Notes under the pieces: generated by a model
Told to the model about the DNA's origin: nothing
Database searches by the model: none
The model's input: only the letters and a program-made list of their open reading frames with translations
Shown here: piece by piece, positions 54,905 to 64,000 of the stretch
How positions within the stretch are numbered: position 1 is the stretch's first letter
Layout of the letters: every line of letters begins with the position of its first letter
Program-made: the position numbers and the translations under genes
Assembly (NCBI RefSeq): GCF_003719335.1
Contig: NZ_RIAS01000010.1
Location: 186,001-250,000 of the forward strand
Direction: 5' to 3'
DNA: 64,000 bases
DNA from: Paenibacillus amylolyticus
GTDB lineage: Bacteria > Bacillota > Bacilli > Paenibacillales > Paenibacillaceae

Positions 54905-55327
54905 ATGAACATTCAGGGAATTAATCATTTGTGCTTTTCCGTATCGAACCTGGAGCGGTCTATTACGTTCTTTGAGCAGGCTCTCGGTGCCCGAATTCAG
55001 GTGAAAGGACGCAAACTGGCCTACTTCGAACTGGCGGGTCTTTGGATTGCTTTGAACCAGGAGGATGTCCTTCGGAATTATACGGAACGAACCTATACCC
55101 ATATTGCGTTTACGGTAAAAGAAGAAGAGTTTGACGTATCAGTGGAGCAGCTGCGAGCTGCAGGAGCCGATATTATTCCCGGAAGAGCAAGAGATGAGCG
55201 GGATGGGAGATCGGTTTATTTTACAGACCCGGACGGACATTTATTTGAACTGCACACAGGCAGCTTGAAGCAACGGTTGGACTATTATCGTGAGGATAAA
55301 CCGCATATGACCTTTTATTCGGAATAA
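54905..55327 (+). CDS. fosB: FosB metallothiol transferase (fosfomycin resistance), 140 aa
   Basis: A cytosolic glyoxalase-fold enzyme that opens the fosfomycin epoxide with bacillithiol. ATG 54905 is close behind a GGAGGTGTCAGGAG leader. Metal ligands are His8 (INHLCFSVSNL), His66 (YTHIAF) and Glu115 (GHLFELHTG). GRARDERDGRSVYFTDPDG covers the fosfomycin phosphonate-binding loop. Length and sequence fit chromosomal FosB of Bacillales closely. It is monocistronic; hairpins follow at 55353 and 55465. Confidence 0.93.
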   Translation: MNIQGINHLCFSVSNLERSITFFEQALGARIQVKGRKLAYFELAGLWIALNQEDVLRNYTERTYTHIAFTVKEEEFDVSVEQLRAAGADIIPGRARDERDGRSVYFTDPDGHLFELHTGSLKQRLDYYREDKPHMTFYSE

Positions 55328-55352
55328 CGTATACATCAGCACTATGATCAGG

Positions 55353-55373
55353 CGGTTATCTATTAGATAACCG
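55353..55373 (+). terminator. Hairpin after fosB
   Basis: CGGTTATCTA-T-TAGATAACCG is a perfect 10-bp inverted repeat 25 bp after the fosB stop, followed by TTTGTGTG. The T tract is weak. Confidence 0.45.
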
Positions 55374-55464
55374 TTTGTGTGGTACAGATGGAGGTAGAAC
55401 AAGAAGATTAGATAAATCTTCAGATGTTCAGGTTTTTAATAGAATAGCAAAAATGAAAGTAGTA

Positions 55465-55495
55465 AGGGCGGCATCGACCAAGATGCCGCCTTTTC
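55465..55495 (+). terminator. Terminator in the fosB-S9 peptidase gap
   Basis: GGCGGCAT (55467-55474) pairs with ATGCCGCC (55483-55490), followed by TTTT. The rest of the 319-bp gap shows only the AAGGAGGT of the next gene. Confidence 0.75.
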
Positions 55496-55646
55496 ATTAT
55501 TTACCGTTCGTTCGCTTTTATAAAAGAAAATGGAATTAAAGCTCACATATCTATTGTGAATATGATGGAAGAAACGATAAACTGGACAAATAGCACCTTA
55601 ATTTACCAATGTTAAATTCATGGGTTTCATCTTAAGGAGGTTTATC

Positions 55647-57458
55647 ATGATTCAGTTTCCGAAACCGGATGTGGAGCAGTATTTCCAGACGTATCGTATT
55701 TCGCATTTTGCCGTATCAGCAGATGAGAAGAAGTTGTATATGGATAGCAACCTGAATGGTCAACCGAATATTTGGGCGATGGACTTGCCTGGGGGATATC
55801 CTTATCCTTTGACGTATTTGAACCAAAGCAGTCAATTTATTAAGGCTGATCCGCAGGGGCGTCATCTGCTCACCGCTTTTGATCGAGATGGGAACGAAAA
55901 CTATCACCTCTATGCGTTGCCACCGGAGGGGGGAGTTCCGCTTCCGATTGTTCCAGCTGATCCGAGTGACCGCTGTTATTATGCTCATTTATCTGAGGAC
56001 GGAAAACGGTTGTATTATAACACCAGTTCGGGTAATCCGAATTATATGAATGCACGCCTTCATGACCTGGAGACTGGAGAAGACGAGCTCTTGTATCAGG
56101 GAGAAGAGGTAACCAGCAGCCTTATTGCAGTAAGTCCAAATGAAGAAGCCTATGTTATCATCAAAATGTATTCCAACACGTATCAGACTGCCCATCTGCA
56201 CCGGAACGGGGAATCTCATTCCATAGTACCGGTTACGGAGCGGCAGAGTCAGGTTCCCTATGTTTTGTTTGCGGGGAATGATCGTTTGTTGCTGATTACG
56301 AATGACAATTCGGCATATGCCTATGTAGCTGAGTATGTCATCGATACAGGAGAGTTCCGTGCGTTGTGTCATATTGAGGGTGAAGATGTAGATGAAATCC
56401 GCTGGCATGAGGCATCTGAAACGTTATATATTTGGACACTGACCGGGCCGGAGTATCACATGTATGTGTTGGAAAAAGATGCTGAAAAACCTCGCCGCAT
56501 GGACATGCCGCTCGATACCATTGAACAGGTAAACGTGACCAAATCCGGTAACGTGTACATTCTTGGACGCGGCGCTGTGCAGCCCCACAACATTTATCGC
56601 CTCATCGTAGGCTCTGAGTCCTGGGAACCGTTAACAGCCAATCGAGTAACCGGTCTGAACCCGGATGACCTCGTATATCCAGATGTGGTGCGATACAATT
56701 CCTATGACGGGCTGGAGATTGAAGCGCTGCTCTTCCAAGCGAAGCCAGAACAGGCGAACGGATACAGTGTATTCTGGCCGCATGGCGGGCCACAGGCATC
56801 GGAAGCCAAGTTTTTGCGTCCTATGTTTCAATTGTTGCTCGCACAAGGGTACAATATCTTTGCTCCGAACTTCCGGGGCAGTACGGGATATGGTGCTGAA
56901 TTCGTGAAGATGGTTGAGCGGGATTGGGGAGAAGGGCCGAGACTGGACTGTGTTGCAGGCATTGGGTGGATGTTTGATCAGGGGATTAGCTCGCCAGAGC
57001 GTTTATTTGTGGTAGGCGGCAGTTATGGGGGTTATATGACCCTGCTGCTTGCAGGTCGTCATCCAGAGCTGTTCCGTGCAGCTATCGATATTTTTGGCCC
57101 AAGCAATCTGTTTACTTTCCTGGAATCTGTACCGGAGGACTGGAAGCCAATGATGGATAAATGGCTGGGGGATCCGGTGCGCGACCGTGAACGCTTGACC
57201 AAGGACTCACCAATTACGTATCTGGATCAGATGGTGAACCCGATGCTGGTCATTCAAGGAGCCAATGATCCAAGGGTGGTTAAGGCTGAATCTGACCAGA
57301 TTGTAGCCGCACTACAGGAGAAAGGTGTAGACGTCGAGTACATCGTATTGGATGATGAGGGCCATGGTTTCTCCAGAAGAACAAATGAAATTTTGGTTTA
57401 CCGCAAAATGGTAGAGTTTTTGCAAAAACATCAAGAGACTCCTGTTACACAGGTTTGA
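55647..57458 (+). CDS. S9-family prolyl oligopeptidase-like peptidase, 603 aa
   Basis: ATG 55647 follows AAGGAGGT; the frame could extend to 55620 without a site. A WD/propeller-like N-terminal region (about 1-350) precedes the alpha/beta hydrolase domain with FWPHGGPQ, the oxyanion region, the nucleophile in [11 protein letters not shown], Asp in GANDPRV and His in DEGHGFSRR. No signal peptide is seen. It is more typical of acylaminoacyl-peptidase-like S9C enzymes than the S9 protein of the lanthipeptide operon. Physiological substrate unknown. Confidence 0.9.
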   Translation: MIQFPKPDVEQYFQTYRISHFAVSADEKKLYMDSNLNGQPNIWAMDLPGGYPYPLTYLNQSSQFIKADPQGRHLLTAFDRDGNENYHLYALPPEGGVPLPIVPADPSDRCYYAHLSEDGKRLYYNTSSGNPNYMNARLHDLETGEDELLYQGEEVTSSLIAVSPNEEAYVIIKMYSNTYQTAHLHRNGESHSIVPVTERQSQVPYVLFAGNDRLLLITNDNSAYAYVAEYVIDTGEFRALCHIEGEDVDEIRWHEASETLYIWTLTGPEYHMYVLEKDAEKPRRMDMPLDTIEQVNVTKSGNVYILGRGAVQPHNIYRLIVGSESWEPLTANRVTGLNPDDLVYPDVVRYNSYDGLEIEALLFQAKPEQANGYSVFWPHGGPQASEAKFLRPMFQLLLAQGYNIFAPNFRGSTGYGAEFVKMVERDWGEGPRLDCVAGIGWMFDQGISSPERLFVVGGSYGGYMTLLLAGRHPELFRAAIDIFGPSNLFTFLESVPEDWKPMMDKWLGDPVRDRERLTKDSPITYLDQMVNPMLVIQGANDPRVVKAESDQIVAALQEKGVDVEYIVLDDEGHGFSRRTNEILVYRKMVEFLQKHQETPVTQV

Positions 57459-57560
57459 TTCGAATGGTTCGATCACGATATAACTCAGCGGATCATTCAT
57501 ATGTTGACTAGAGGCAGCTCATGCAGACATGGAGACATCGACTCTACTATAGAGCAACAA

Positions 57561-57597
57561 AAGATAGCCAGTGATCACTAGGATCACTGGCTATCTT
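57561..57597. terminator. Bidirectional terminator, 16-bp stem
   Basis: AAGATAGCCAGTGATC (57561-57576) is exactly complementary to GATCACTGGCTATCTT (57582-57597). It sits between convergent genes; short T runs on either side. Confidence 0.8.
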
Positions 57598-57697
57598 CGT
57601 TTTAGGACGTCAGGTACCCTTTATTTTACCATAGTTACTTGGAGTGATAGAGTCCTTTAGCATTTGCAAGTCGCAAGCGGGTTTTACTTTCTGGACG

Positions 57698-58732
57698 TTA
57701 GTCCAGCAAAGTAAGTACCTTCTCGATATACTGCTTAGCCCACGGAGCAAAAGACAGATCCGCTTCCCAAGTTACCTGTCCCGTCGCCTTCGCTTCACTC
57801 CACCACAGAATACGTTGATATAATAAATGAATAAGAAGGCGCGAACGAAAATGAATACATTTTTCCACATCGTCTGCACAGACCTTTTCCCGGTAATGAT
57901 GAAGAAATCTCGCAGCCAGATCAGGCCGATCTTCCCGGAGGTATCTTGCGGTTATTTTAGTCAGATCGGCTGTGCCATCACCGAAATAAGCCGTCGTCAA
58001 ATCAAATAATCCACTGATTTTCCACGGGGACGCAGGCGGGTCTGCTTTTTGCACAAGAAAATTCTCAACTTTGAAATCTCCCATGACAAACTCATGAACC
58101 GACGAGACTAAAAATGCAGCTTCGGACTGCTTCAATTGCTCATCCACCCAGCGTACATCATCGTCAGTAATCACGGAATACTTCTCCGCATCGTGTAACC
58201 AGTGGCGGATGCTTCCGTATAGCCAGTCTAGATACGAGCCGGCAAAAGGCATGATTTTGTCTGCCACTGGATCGTATTCTCCGGCATCTGGAACTTTCCA
58301 GTGATGTAGTTCGGCTAACGTTTCAGCCAATACATCTGCAATTTCTTCATGATCTTGTGAAGTTAGAGTCGTTTGAAAAACAGGATCATATAAATGGCTT
58401 CCAGGCAGCTTCGGCATCATTACGTAACTCCAACCGAGTAGCTCTGTGTCTTCCTGAATCTGATAGGGAACAGGCACAGGGATGGTTGTGCGCGCCGCTA
58501 ATTGCTCCACGAAAAATTGCTCTTCCTGAAACTGTCCATTGTATAATGGATTGCCTTTCAGAATAAACTCACCTTCCGTGGTTTGAACGAGCAAGGTTTG
58601 CCCCATCACCCCTTCAGCTGTCCGGTGGAATTGGACTAGTGCCCCGAGATTGAAACAATCAAGTGCCTGTTGCAGATCTTGTTCCGAGATTTGACCGAGG
58701 CCTTTGGTGGCAAAGTAAATACGAGTCGTCAT
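57698..58732 (-). CDS. Aminoglycoside-phosphotransferase-fold kinase, 344 aa
   Basis: ATG 58732 after AAGGAGCC. It shows the APH/choline-kinase fold: an N-lobe with TLLVQTTEGEFILKGNPLY (Lys in place) and YVMMPKLPGSHLYDP, the catalytic loop HEFVMGDFKVENFLV (Asp, Asn) and the metal-binding segment SGLFDLTTAYFGDGTADL. No resistance phenotype can be assumed; many such enzymes act on small metabolites. It lies 20 bp after the TPR-SUKH gene in the same direction, so the two are co-transcribed. Confidence 0.85.
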   Translation of the reverse strand: MTTRIYFATKGLGQISEQDLQQALDCFNLGALVQFHRTAEGVMGQTLLVQTTEGEFILKGNPLYNGQFQEEQFFVEQLAARTTIPVPVPYQIQEDTELLGWSYVMMPKLPGSHLYDPVFQTTLTSQDHEEIADVLAETLAELHHWKVPDAGEYDPVADKIMPFAGSYLDWLYGSIRHWLHDAEKYSVITDDDVRWVDEQLKQSEAAFLVSSVHEFVMGDFKVENFLVQKADPPASPWKISGLFDLTTAYFGDGTADLTKITARYLREDRPDLAARFLHHYREKVCADDVEKCIHFRSRLLIHLLYQRILWWSEAKATGQVTWEADLSFAPWAKQYIEKVLTLLD

Positions 58733-58752
58733 AGATGGCTCCTTGTCTCTTC

Positions 58753-60126
58753 TTAGTCCAGCTCAGCTCGGGAAAATAAATCAAGAATAAGGTCGTACTG
58801 CTCACAGGCTTGCTTAAAGCCAAGAATAAAGGATATGAGAGCGTCCTTGTCATTCGTATATGCACAGAACATATCGGCTTCCGGATCAAAACGAATAACC
58901 GAAGTCAGATGCGGCATCTTTTCTTCAAGAAACACAGATGCGAGGGAGGCCCAATCGTAACCGCCACCTTCGAAACCTTCATCTGCACGTGAGTCAAATA
59001 CGTCTTGAAGATATGTACCCGCATTCAGAATCACGGAATAGGAATTGGTTCCTGCATCAATGAACCTAAAAGGGGCAATGGCTTCTTTAGAGAATGTTGT
59101 CACGCTTTGGTTCTCTGTGAATACAGCAGTAACTGCTTGTTCTTCATCAAGAGGGTCAAAGTCATTCTCGTCAAGCAAATCAAAGTTTTCTTCGTCCAGT
59201 AAACCCCGAATGAAAACCTCGAAGTTCGGCGCCAGATACGTGATTTCATAATCGCTCTCCTGATCCACATGAACGACACAAGGTTCGCCTTCTGGCCCGC
59301 AGAAGCGATAGTCGAGCATAACGACGTCATGACCAGCGGAAGGGCAATCGCAGATGACAACGCCGAGGTCAGGATACCCCCAATCTTCAATCATAAAGCG
59401 ACTGCCGAACTCCCCGCCAAGGGAATACATCTTATCCCGTCCAATACCCAAGATGCTTGAAATGGCGATATGATCCTCTGCCCAACTTGTACCTTCTTGG
59501 GTCGGAAACGTTGTGCGCGCAGGAAAACCGCCATTTTGCGTTTTCATTAGTTGAATATAGGAAGCTGGCAGTTTGTAGCCGAGTTCCTGTTCAATGGATT
59601 GAATTAATTCCTCGTCAAAAGGAGCAGACACATGGTTATCTTGCGCATAATCGCTATACCGCCAGAACGTTGCAGGATCGTATGTGCCTGAAGCAACCTC
59701 AAGCTGGTTTAGTGTTCCGCTTTGCTCCCACTCTGCCTGCTCCGTCTCCCAGCGAATGCGATCCCGATCCATTTTAGCTGCTTTGGGGCGAATCCAGTCC
59801 AGATATTCCAGGGTAGACTCATCATCGGGCTCAAGTCGATTCGCTTCTTCAAAAGCTGCCTGTGCCAGCTTGTATTCAGCGACGTAACAGTAGGCATAAC
59901 CTAACCGGAAGTGCCATAACGGGTCTAGTTGGCCTTGTTCCTTAACGCCTTGTAATAGTTTAATGGCTGTGCGATACTCTTCCAAATTGTTATATGCTCT
60001 TGCAAGCTGTCCGATCGTTTCGGCATCCTGCTCGGATTCGGGTAATGCCTCAAGACGTTTAACGATGAGAGCATAATCTTCCTGCGCATGCCAAGTGTTG
60101 ATCTGTTCCAGTAACTCTCTATCCAT
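58753..60126 (-). CDS. TPR + SUKH + Imm51-like multi-domain immunity-type protein, 457 aa
   Basis: ATG 60126 has AGAGG at seven bases; ATG 60144 has none. Residues 1-115 are TPR-like (IGQLARAYNNLEEYRTAIKLL, WHFRLGYAYCYVAEYKLAQAA in parts). About 165-315 is a SMI1/KNR4 (SUKH) domain (ELIQSIEQELGYKLPASYIQ, MKTQNGGFP, DYRFCGPEGEP). After an acidic DEEN/DEND linker, about 345-455 resembles Imm51 (YLQDVFDSRADEGFEGGGYDW, FDPEADMFCAYTNDK). SUKH and Imm51 are immunity domains of polymorphic toxin systems. Two in one chain suggests a polyimmunity protein. No toxin gene is adjacent. Confidence 0.75.
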   Translation of the reverse strand: MDRELLEQINTWHAQEDYALIVKRLEALPESEQDAETIGQLARAYNNLEEYRTAIKLLQGVKEQGQLDPLWHFRLGYAYCYVAEYKLAQAAFEEANRLEPDDESTLEYLDWIRPKAAKMDRDRIRWETEQAEWEQSGTLNQLEVASGTYDPATFWRYSDYAQDNHVSAPFDEELIQSIEQELGYKLPASYIQLMKTQNGGFPARTTFPTQEGTSWAEDHIAISSILGIGRDKMYSLGGEFGSRFMIEDWGYPDLGVVICDCPSAGHDVVMLDYRFCGPEGEPCVVHVDQESDYEITYLAPNFEVFIRGLLDEENFDLLDENDFDPLDEEQAVTAVFTENQSVTTFSKEAIAPFRFIDAGTNSYSVILNAGTYLQDVFDSRADEGFEGGGYDWASLASVFLEEKMPHLTSVIRFDPEADMFCAYTNDKDALISFILGFKQACEQYDLILDLFSRAELD

Positions 60127-60191
60127 GATGAGACCTCTTTTCATAGTAAAAGAATAGGAAACTCTTCCAACTATTTTACAAGGTTTAGAGA

Positions 60192-60247
60192 CAAAAAAAC
60201 ACTCCTTTCAGCTGGCAGCTTTGAAGCTTTTCCAGCAGAAGGGAGTG
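60192..60247 (-). terminator. Terminator after nrdB
   Basis: On the minus strand CACTCCCTTCTGCTGG pairs with CCAGCTGAAAGGAGTG around a 15-base loop, followed by seven T. Confidence 0.85.
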
Positions 60248-60363
60248 GTTGGTTTTAGGTGGTTCATTTACATAAGCAGAGCATTCAAGAAGCAGGTATC
60301 CTGCATATACATAGAAAGTAGCTTCCGGATAAGCATGGGCTCTATATCGAGATTGTAATGTTC

Positions 60364-61395
60364 TTACAGATCGTCAAATCCGTTATCGTCGCCGACTTTA
60401 CCGTAGTTACGGGATTTGGCTTCGAAGAAGTCCGTTTTCGTTGCATTCAGCGCTTCGTCGGAGAATGGTTTGATCCAAGGCATACAGTTCACGTCAACGC
60501 CTTCATATGCCTTTTCCATACCCATCAGACGCAAGCGTTTGTTCGCTGTGTATTTAATGTAGTCTTCCAGCTCGTTCAGGTCGATGCCGCGAACGTTGCT
60601 AAGTGTATAATGTGCCCAGTTCGTTTCCAGCTCAACGGCGCGGTCAATCGTTTTGTACACGTAGTCCATGTTTTCAGGTGTGTTCAGTTCAGGGAAGTCC
60701 ACAAGCAGCTGTTTGAACACTTCCGCGAAGAAGTAGCAGTGCTGGTTTTCGTCCCGCTGGATGTACGAGATCATCTGGCTGGTTGCCATCATTTTCTGGT
60801 CACGAGCCAGGTTATAGAAAAACGCAAATGTACTGTAGAAGAAAATACCTTCTAGAATCAGGTCAGCAACCATCGCTTGGAAGAACGTCTGTGGAGACGG
60901 ATTGTCCCGGAAGTTTTGATAGATATCGGCGATGAAACGGTTGCGATCGAGCAAGACTGGATCATGCTTCCAATACTCGAAAATCTCTTTCTGCTCCTGA
61001 TCGGATACGATCGAAGACAGCACGTAGGAGTAAGATTGGTTATGCACGACTTCCTGTTGTCCAATAATGGCAGAGATTGCTTCAAGGGAAGAGTCTGTAA
61101 AGTAACGTTTCACGTCGCCAACAAACATCGTTTGCATAGAATCCAGTACAGCCAGCAGGGAGATATTGATTTTGAACGTACGTTTTTCTTCTTCGTCCAG
61201 TTGGGCAAACTGGGAAGCATCTTTGGACATAGGGATTTCATCCGCAATCCAGTGGTTGAGTAGCAATACTTTGTACAATTTGTACATATGAGGCATACGA
61301 ATGTCGTTCCAGTTCAGGATACCCGAGCATTCACCTTCAATAATACGGGTCGACTGGTTAGGCGCTTCGGTATTGAAAATTTTCTGTACTTGCAT
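60364..61395 (-). CDS. nrdB: Ribonucleotide reductase beta subunit (class I), 343 aa
   Basis: The radical-generating subunit that, with NrdA, makes deoxyribonucleotides. Iron/manganese ligands can be seen in LAVLDSMQ (Asp), QQEVVHNQSYSYV (Glu-x-x-His), LILEGIFFY (Glu) and RDENQHCYF (Glu-x-x-His). A Tyr that can carry the radical lies in QSYSYV. The C-terminal tail GDDNGFDDL is acidic, as needed to dock on the alpha subunit. The ATG lies 232 bp downstream of nrdA, separated by a hairpin terminator, so expression is partly uncoupled. Confidence 0.92.
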   Translation of the reverse strand: MQVQKIFNTEAPNQSTRIIEGECSGILNWNDIRMPHMYKLYKVLLLNHWIADEIPMSKDASQFAQLDEEEKRTFKINISLLAVLDSMQTMFVGDVKRYFTDSSLEAISAIIGQQEVVHNQSYSYVLSSIVSDQEQKEIFEYWKHDPVLLDRNRFIADIYQNFRDNPSPQTFFQAMVADLILEGIFFYSTFAFFYNLARDQKMMATSQMISYIQRDENQHCYFFAEVFKQLLVDFPELNTPENMDYVYKTIDRAVELETNWAHYTLSNVRGIDLNELEDYIKYTANKRLRLMGMEKAYEGVDVNCMPWIKPFSDEALNATKTDFFEAKSRNYGKVGDDNGFDDL

Positions 61396-61507
61396 AGTCC
61401 GTTCACTCCTTGAATGAATTTACACTATAAAAAGACGATGACAGAACAAGCGTGTATCTGTCTTGGCATATAGTTAACATCTTGCGATGCTATGGTCAGG
61501 TTTTGGG

Positions 61508-61558
61508 CAAAAAAGAACCAGGGCAACGCTATTTTGCATTCAAAACAGGATGCCCCGG
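61508..61558 (-). terminator. Hairpin and T run between nrdA and nrdB
   Basis: On the minus strand CCGGGGCA (61558-61551) pairs with TGCCCTGG (61525-61518), with a secondary ATTTTG/CAAAAT stem inside, then TTCTTTTTTG. This looks like a partial terminator inside the nrd operon. Confidence 0.6.
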
Positions 61559-61627
61559 TGGTCATCTTAGTCAGCGTGGCAGGATGGGGGACCCATGTCT
61601 ATCACGATGTTACAATGCTTATGCGGA

Positions 61628-63961
61628 TCAGCTTGCGCAGGAATCACATTCCTCAATCGTTAATGCACGGCTTCGAACATAATAGGTCGATTTCATGCCG
61701 GCTCTCCAAGCGTGAAGATGCAATTCCAGGAATTCAGTCGCCTTGATATCCGGACGAACATACAGGTTGAAGCTTTGACCCTGGTCAACGTGACGCTGAC
61801 GAGCTGCCGCCATATTGATGGATGCATGTTGGTCTACCATAAATGCCGTTTTGTAGTACCAGATCGTTTTTTCGGATAGATCCGGTGCCGGGTTGGCAAT
61901 TTTGTATGTTGTTTTCTCTTCATAGGACAACAGCTCATACAGTGGATCGATACTTGCTGTTGAACCGGCGATGATGGAGGTGGAACCGTTTGGTGCGATA
62001 GCAAACATCCATGCGTTGCGTACACCGTTTTGTTTCACTTGTGCTTGCAGTTCTTTCCATTGATCTGTAGTTACAAATTCGCCTACGCGCTCACCCGTCG
62101 TGTACTCACGTTGGTCGAAGTAATGGCCGCTTTCCCAATCGGAGCCTTTGAACTTCGGATAATGTCCTTTTTCTTTGGACAGTTCCATGCTGGCTTGAAC
62201 GAGCAGGTAATTAATTTTTTCATACAGATTATCGTTATATGTGACAGCTTCCTCGGACTCCCAACGAATGCCTTCGAGTGCAAGCAGGTGATGCAGTCCG
62301 AATGTTCCCAGACCGACAGCGCGATACTGACTGTTCGTGTACTGAGCTTGAAGCACCTCAATGTTGTTGATATCGATCACGTTGTCCAGCATGCGAACCT
62401 GAATCGGAATCAAGCGCTCCAGTACATTATGAGGTACTGCACGAGCCAAGTGGATTGAGTTCAGGTTGCAGACCACGAAGTCACCAGGTACTTTGGAGAT
62501 CACGATGCGTGTCTGACCATCTTTAGTCACCAGTTCTTCTTTTTCCACCACGGTAGCGGATTGGTTCTGCATAATTTCAGTACACAGGTTGGACGAGTAT
62601 ACCATGCCATGTGCCCGGTTCGGATTCGCACGGTTTACAGTGTCACGGTAGAACATGTACGGCGTACCTGTTTCAAGCTGCGATTTCATCACACGTTTCA
62701 TGATGTCGATCGCTTGTACCGTAATACGGGACAACAGCGGATGATTCACGGCTTCTTCATACTTCTCGCGGAATGTACCTTGACCCTGAGTTTCATCGTA
62801 GAAGTCTTCCAGACCCAGTGCGCGGCCGTTCTCATCTTTCCAGCCCATCACTTTTTTGGTCTCGTGCGGGCAGAACAGGCTCCATTCACCACGACTTTCG
62901 ACACGCTCCATGAAGAGGTCAGGCAGGCAGATACCGTGGAAAACGTCATGCGCACGCATCCGCTCGTCACCATTGTTCAGCTTGAGATCAAGGAAAGCCA
63001 GAATATCTTTATGGAAAACGTCCAGGTAAACCGCGATTGCTCCTTTACGTGTTCCGAGCTGGTCTACGCTAACTGCTGTATTGTTCAACTGGCGAATCCA
63101 AGGGATAACGCCTGAGCTTGTATTTTTGTGGCCACGGATGTCTGAACCACGCGCTCTGACTTTACCGAGGTATACGCCGATGCCGCCGCCCATTTTGCTC
63201 AAACGGGCTACGTCTGTATTGGAATCAAAGATCCCTTCGAGTGAGTCATCTACCGTATCAATGAAACAGCTGGAGAGTTGTCCGGCTACCTTTTTACCTG
63301 CATTGGACATTGTCGGTGTAGCTGCCGTCATATACATGTTGCTCATTGCCCAGTAGGCTTCTTTCACCAGATCCATACGCTTCTCGGCAGGCTCTTGGTG
63401 CATCAGGTACATGGCGATAACCATGTAACGCTCCTGCGGCAATTCCATGACTTTTCCATCAAAATCGTTGGCGAGGTAACGCTCAGCCAGTGTGAGCAAA
63501 CCGATGTAATCGAAGAGCAGATCGTTGCGGTAGTCAATGCACTCCGCAAGTTCGTCGATCTGTTCCTTGGTGTAACATTCCAGCAACTCTTCGCGATAGA
63601 TGCCTTTTTTGACAAGGTCAACGATCAGTGGATGGAATGCACCATAAGGTTCGTCCGGGTAGGATTTGTATCTGCGGTTGGTCGCCGCTTTTTTGTAAAG
63701 GGAAGTAAGCAGGGATCTCGCTGCTGCAAATTTCCAGTTCGGCTCTTCTTTCGTTACCAGTTCCAGAGCGCTCATCATAAAAGCGTTGCTGATCTCATCT
63801 CCGGTAACTTCGTCACGACGAAGTTTGCTCGTTACTCCGCGAACCAGACGTTCCTTGTCGAGCATGTCCAGTCCTTCCAGGATACGGTCGGCATATACCG
63901 AGATGCGCATCTCGTCAAAGGCAAGCTGGCGATTGTTCGGCTTGGTCACAACTTGTGGCAT
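61628..63961 (-). CDS. nrdA: Ribonucleotide reductase alpha subunit (class I), 777 aa
   Basis: The catalytic subunit reducing ribonucleoside diphosphates. ATG 63961 follows GCGAGGA, so the gene is complete. The N-terminal region (about 15-95) is a short ATP-cone-like domain. Catalytic features are AGQLSSCFIDT (redox Cys), SSNLCTEIMQN (Asn, Cys, Glu), VVCNLNSIHLA (second redox Cys) and PNGSTSIIAGSTASIDP. The C-terminus ends ECDSCAS, providing the CxxC that relays electrons from thioredoxin. YYVRSRAL carries the Tyr residues of the radical path. It is first in the nrdA-nrdB operon; its promoter is outside the window. Confidence 0.94.
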   Translation of the reverse strand: MPQVVTKPNNRQLAFDEMRISVYADRILEGLDMLDKERLVRGVTSKLRRDEVTGDEISNAFMMSALELVTKEEPNWKFAAARSLLTSLYKKAATNRRYKSYPDEPYGAFHPLIVDLVKKGIYREELLECYTKEQIDELAECIDYRNDLLFDYIGLLTLAERYLANDFDGKVMELPQERYMVIAMYLMHQEPAEKRMDLVKEAYWAMSNMYMTAATPTMSNAGKKVAGQLSSCFIDTVDDSLEGIFDSNTDVARLSKMGGGIGVYLGKVRARGSDIRGHKNTSSGVIPWIRQLNNTAVSVDQLGTRKGAIAVYLDVFHKDILAFLDLKLNNGDERMRAHDVFHGICLPDLFMERVESRGEWSLFCPHETKKVMGWKDENGRALGLEDFYDETQGQGTFREKYEEAVNHPLLSRITVQAIDIMKRVMKSQLETGTPYMFYRDTVNRANPNRAHGMVYSSNLCTEIMQNQSATVVEKEELVTKDGQTRIVISKVPGDFVVCNLNSIHLARAVPHNVLERLIPIQVRMLDNVIDINNIEVLQAQYTNSQYRAVGLGTFGLHHLLALEGIRWESEEAVTYNDNLYEKINYLLVQASMELSKEKGHYPKFKGSDWESGHYFDQREYTTGERVGEFVTTDQWKELQAQVKQNGVRNAWMFAIAPNGSTSIIAGSTASIDPLYELLSYEEKTTYKIANPAPDLSEKTIWYYKTAFMVDQHASINMAAARQRHVDQGQSFNLYVRPDIKATEFLELHLHAWRAGMKSTYYVRSRALTIEECDSCAS

Positions 63962-64000
63962 GAATATTCCTCGCTTTCACATGATAAAAAAATAATGATA

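Noticed and set aside
57698-58732. Aminoglycoside resistance gene
   Set aside because: Only the kinase fold is supported; the family includes many unrelated small-molecule kinases.

Overview
The window reads as a chromosome segment of a spore-forming, mid-GC Firmicute, most likely Paenibacillus. The evidence is strong purine-rich Shine-Dalgarno sites, many GTG/TTG starts, short intrinsic terminators, a collagen-like spore-surface protein, FosB, YezD, a BcrAB-like ABC cassette and a CcdC-family membrane protein. No rRNA, tRNA, CRISPR array or intact transposase was seen. Most genes are housekeeping or accessory metabolism, but there are two clear accessory islands.

Layout. 1-5.1 kb: the end of a lipoprotein gene, a Gly-X-Thr collagen-like protein, then a tandem glycine riboswitch with terminator in front of serine dehydratase (sdaAB-sdaAA). 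5.3-12.2 kb: a maltogenic-amylase-type glycosidase (minus strand), then a two-component system followed by a BcrA-type ATPase and two permeases, a typical envelope-stress or peptide-antibiotic response module. 12.5-24.5 kb: a four-PAS hybrid kinase, L-lactate dehydrogenase, a MerR-like coiled-coil protein, a small protein kinase, methionine aminopeptidase, an oxidoreductase, a CcdC-like protein, and a TetR/metallo-hydrolase operon with a palindromic operator. The gap at 22.2-23.2 kb holds a MITE-like element and a four-part inverted repeat. 24.6-31.5 kb: Rrf2 regulator, nitroreductase, SLH protein, and a sulfate ABC transporter operon (binding protein, CysT, CysW, YezD) with a structured leader.

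32.6-35.3 kb: an AT-rich array of three tandem Imm11-like (DUF1629-like) proteins whose N-terminal two thirds have diverged, while a roughly 204-bp 3' module is nearly identical at DNA level. 36.0-45.0 kb: the most interesting block. It runs RHH regulator, MFS exporter, an unlisted 45-residue lanthipeptide precursor, a three-domain synthetase that keeps the three LanC zinc ligands, a GNAT-like protein, a degenerate ATPase/TPR-like protein of unknown function, and an S9 prolyl-oligopeptidase-type peptidase, closed by a terminator. The last four genes overlap and are probably translationally coupled. I interpret this as a complete ribosomal peptide (lanthipeptide) pathway: precursor, dehydratase/cyclase, possible acyl tailoring, leader protease, export and local control.

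45-64 kb: an NmrA-like oxidoreductase, a bifunctional NAD(P)HX repair enzyme in a very GC-rich gene, a second copy of the four-part inverted repeat with the same internal geometry as the first, a BMP-lipoprotein/chemoreceptor pair, gamma-glutamyltransferase, an SDR, FosB, a second S9 peptidase, a TPR-SUKH-Imm51-like protein with a phosphotransferase partner, and ribonucleotide reductase nrdA-nrdB with a hairpin terminator between them.
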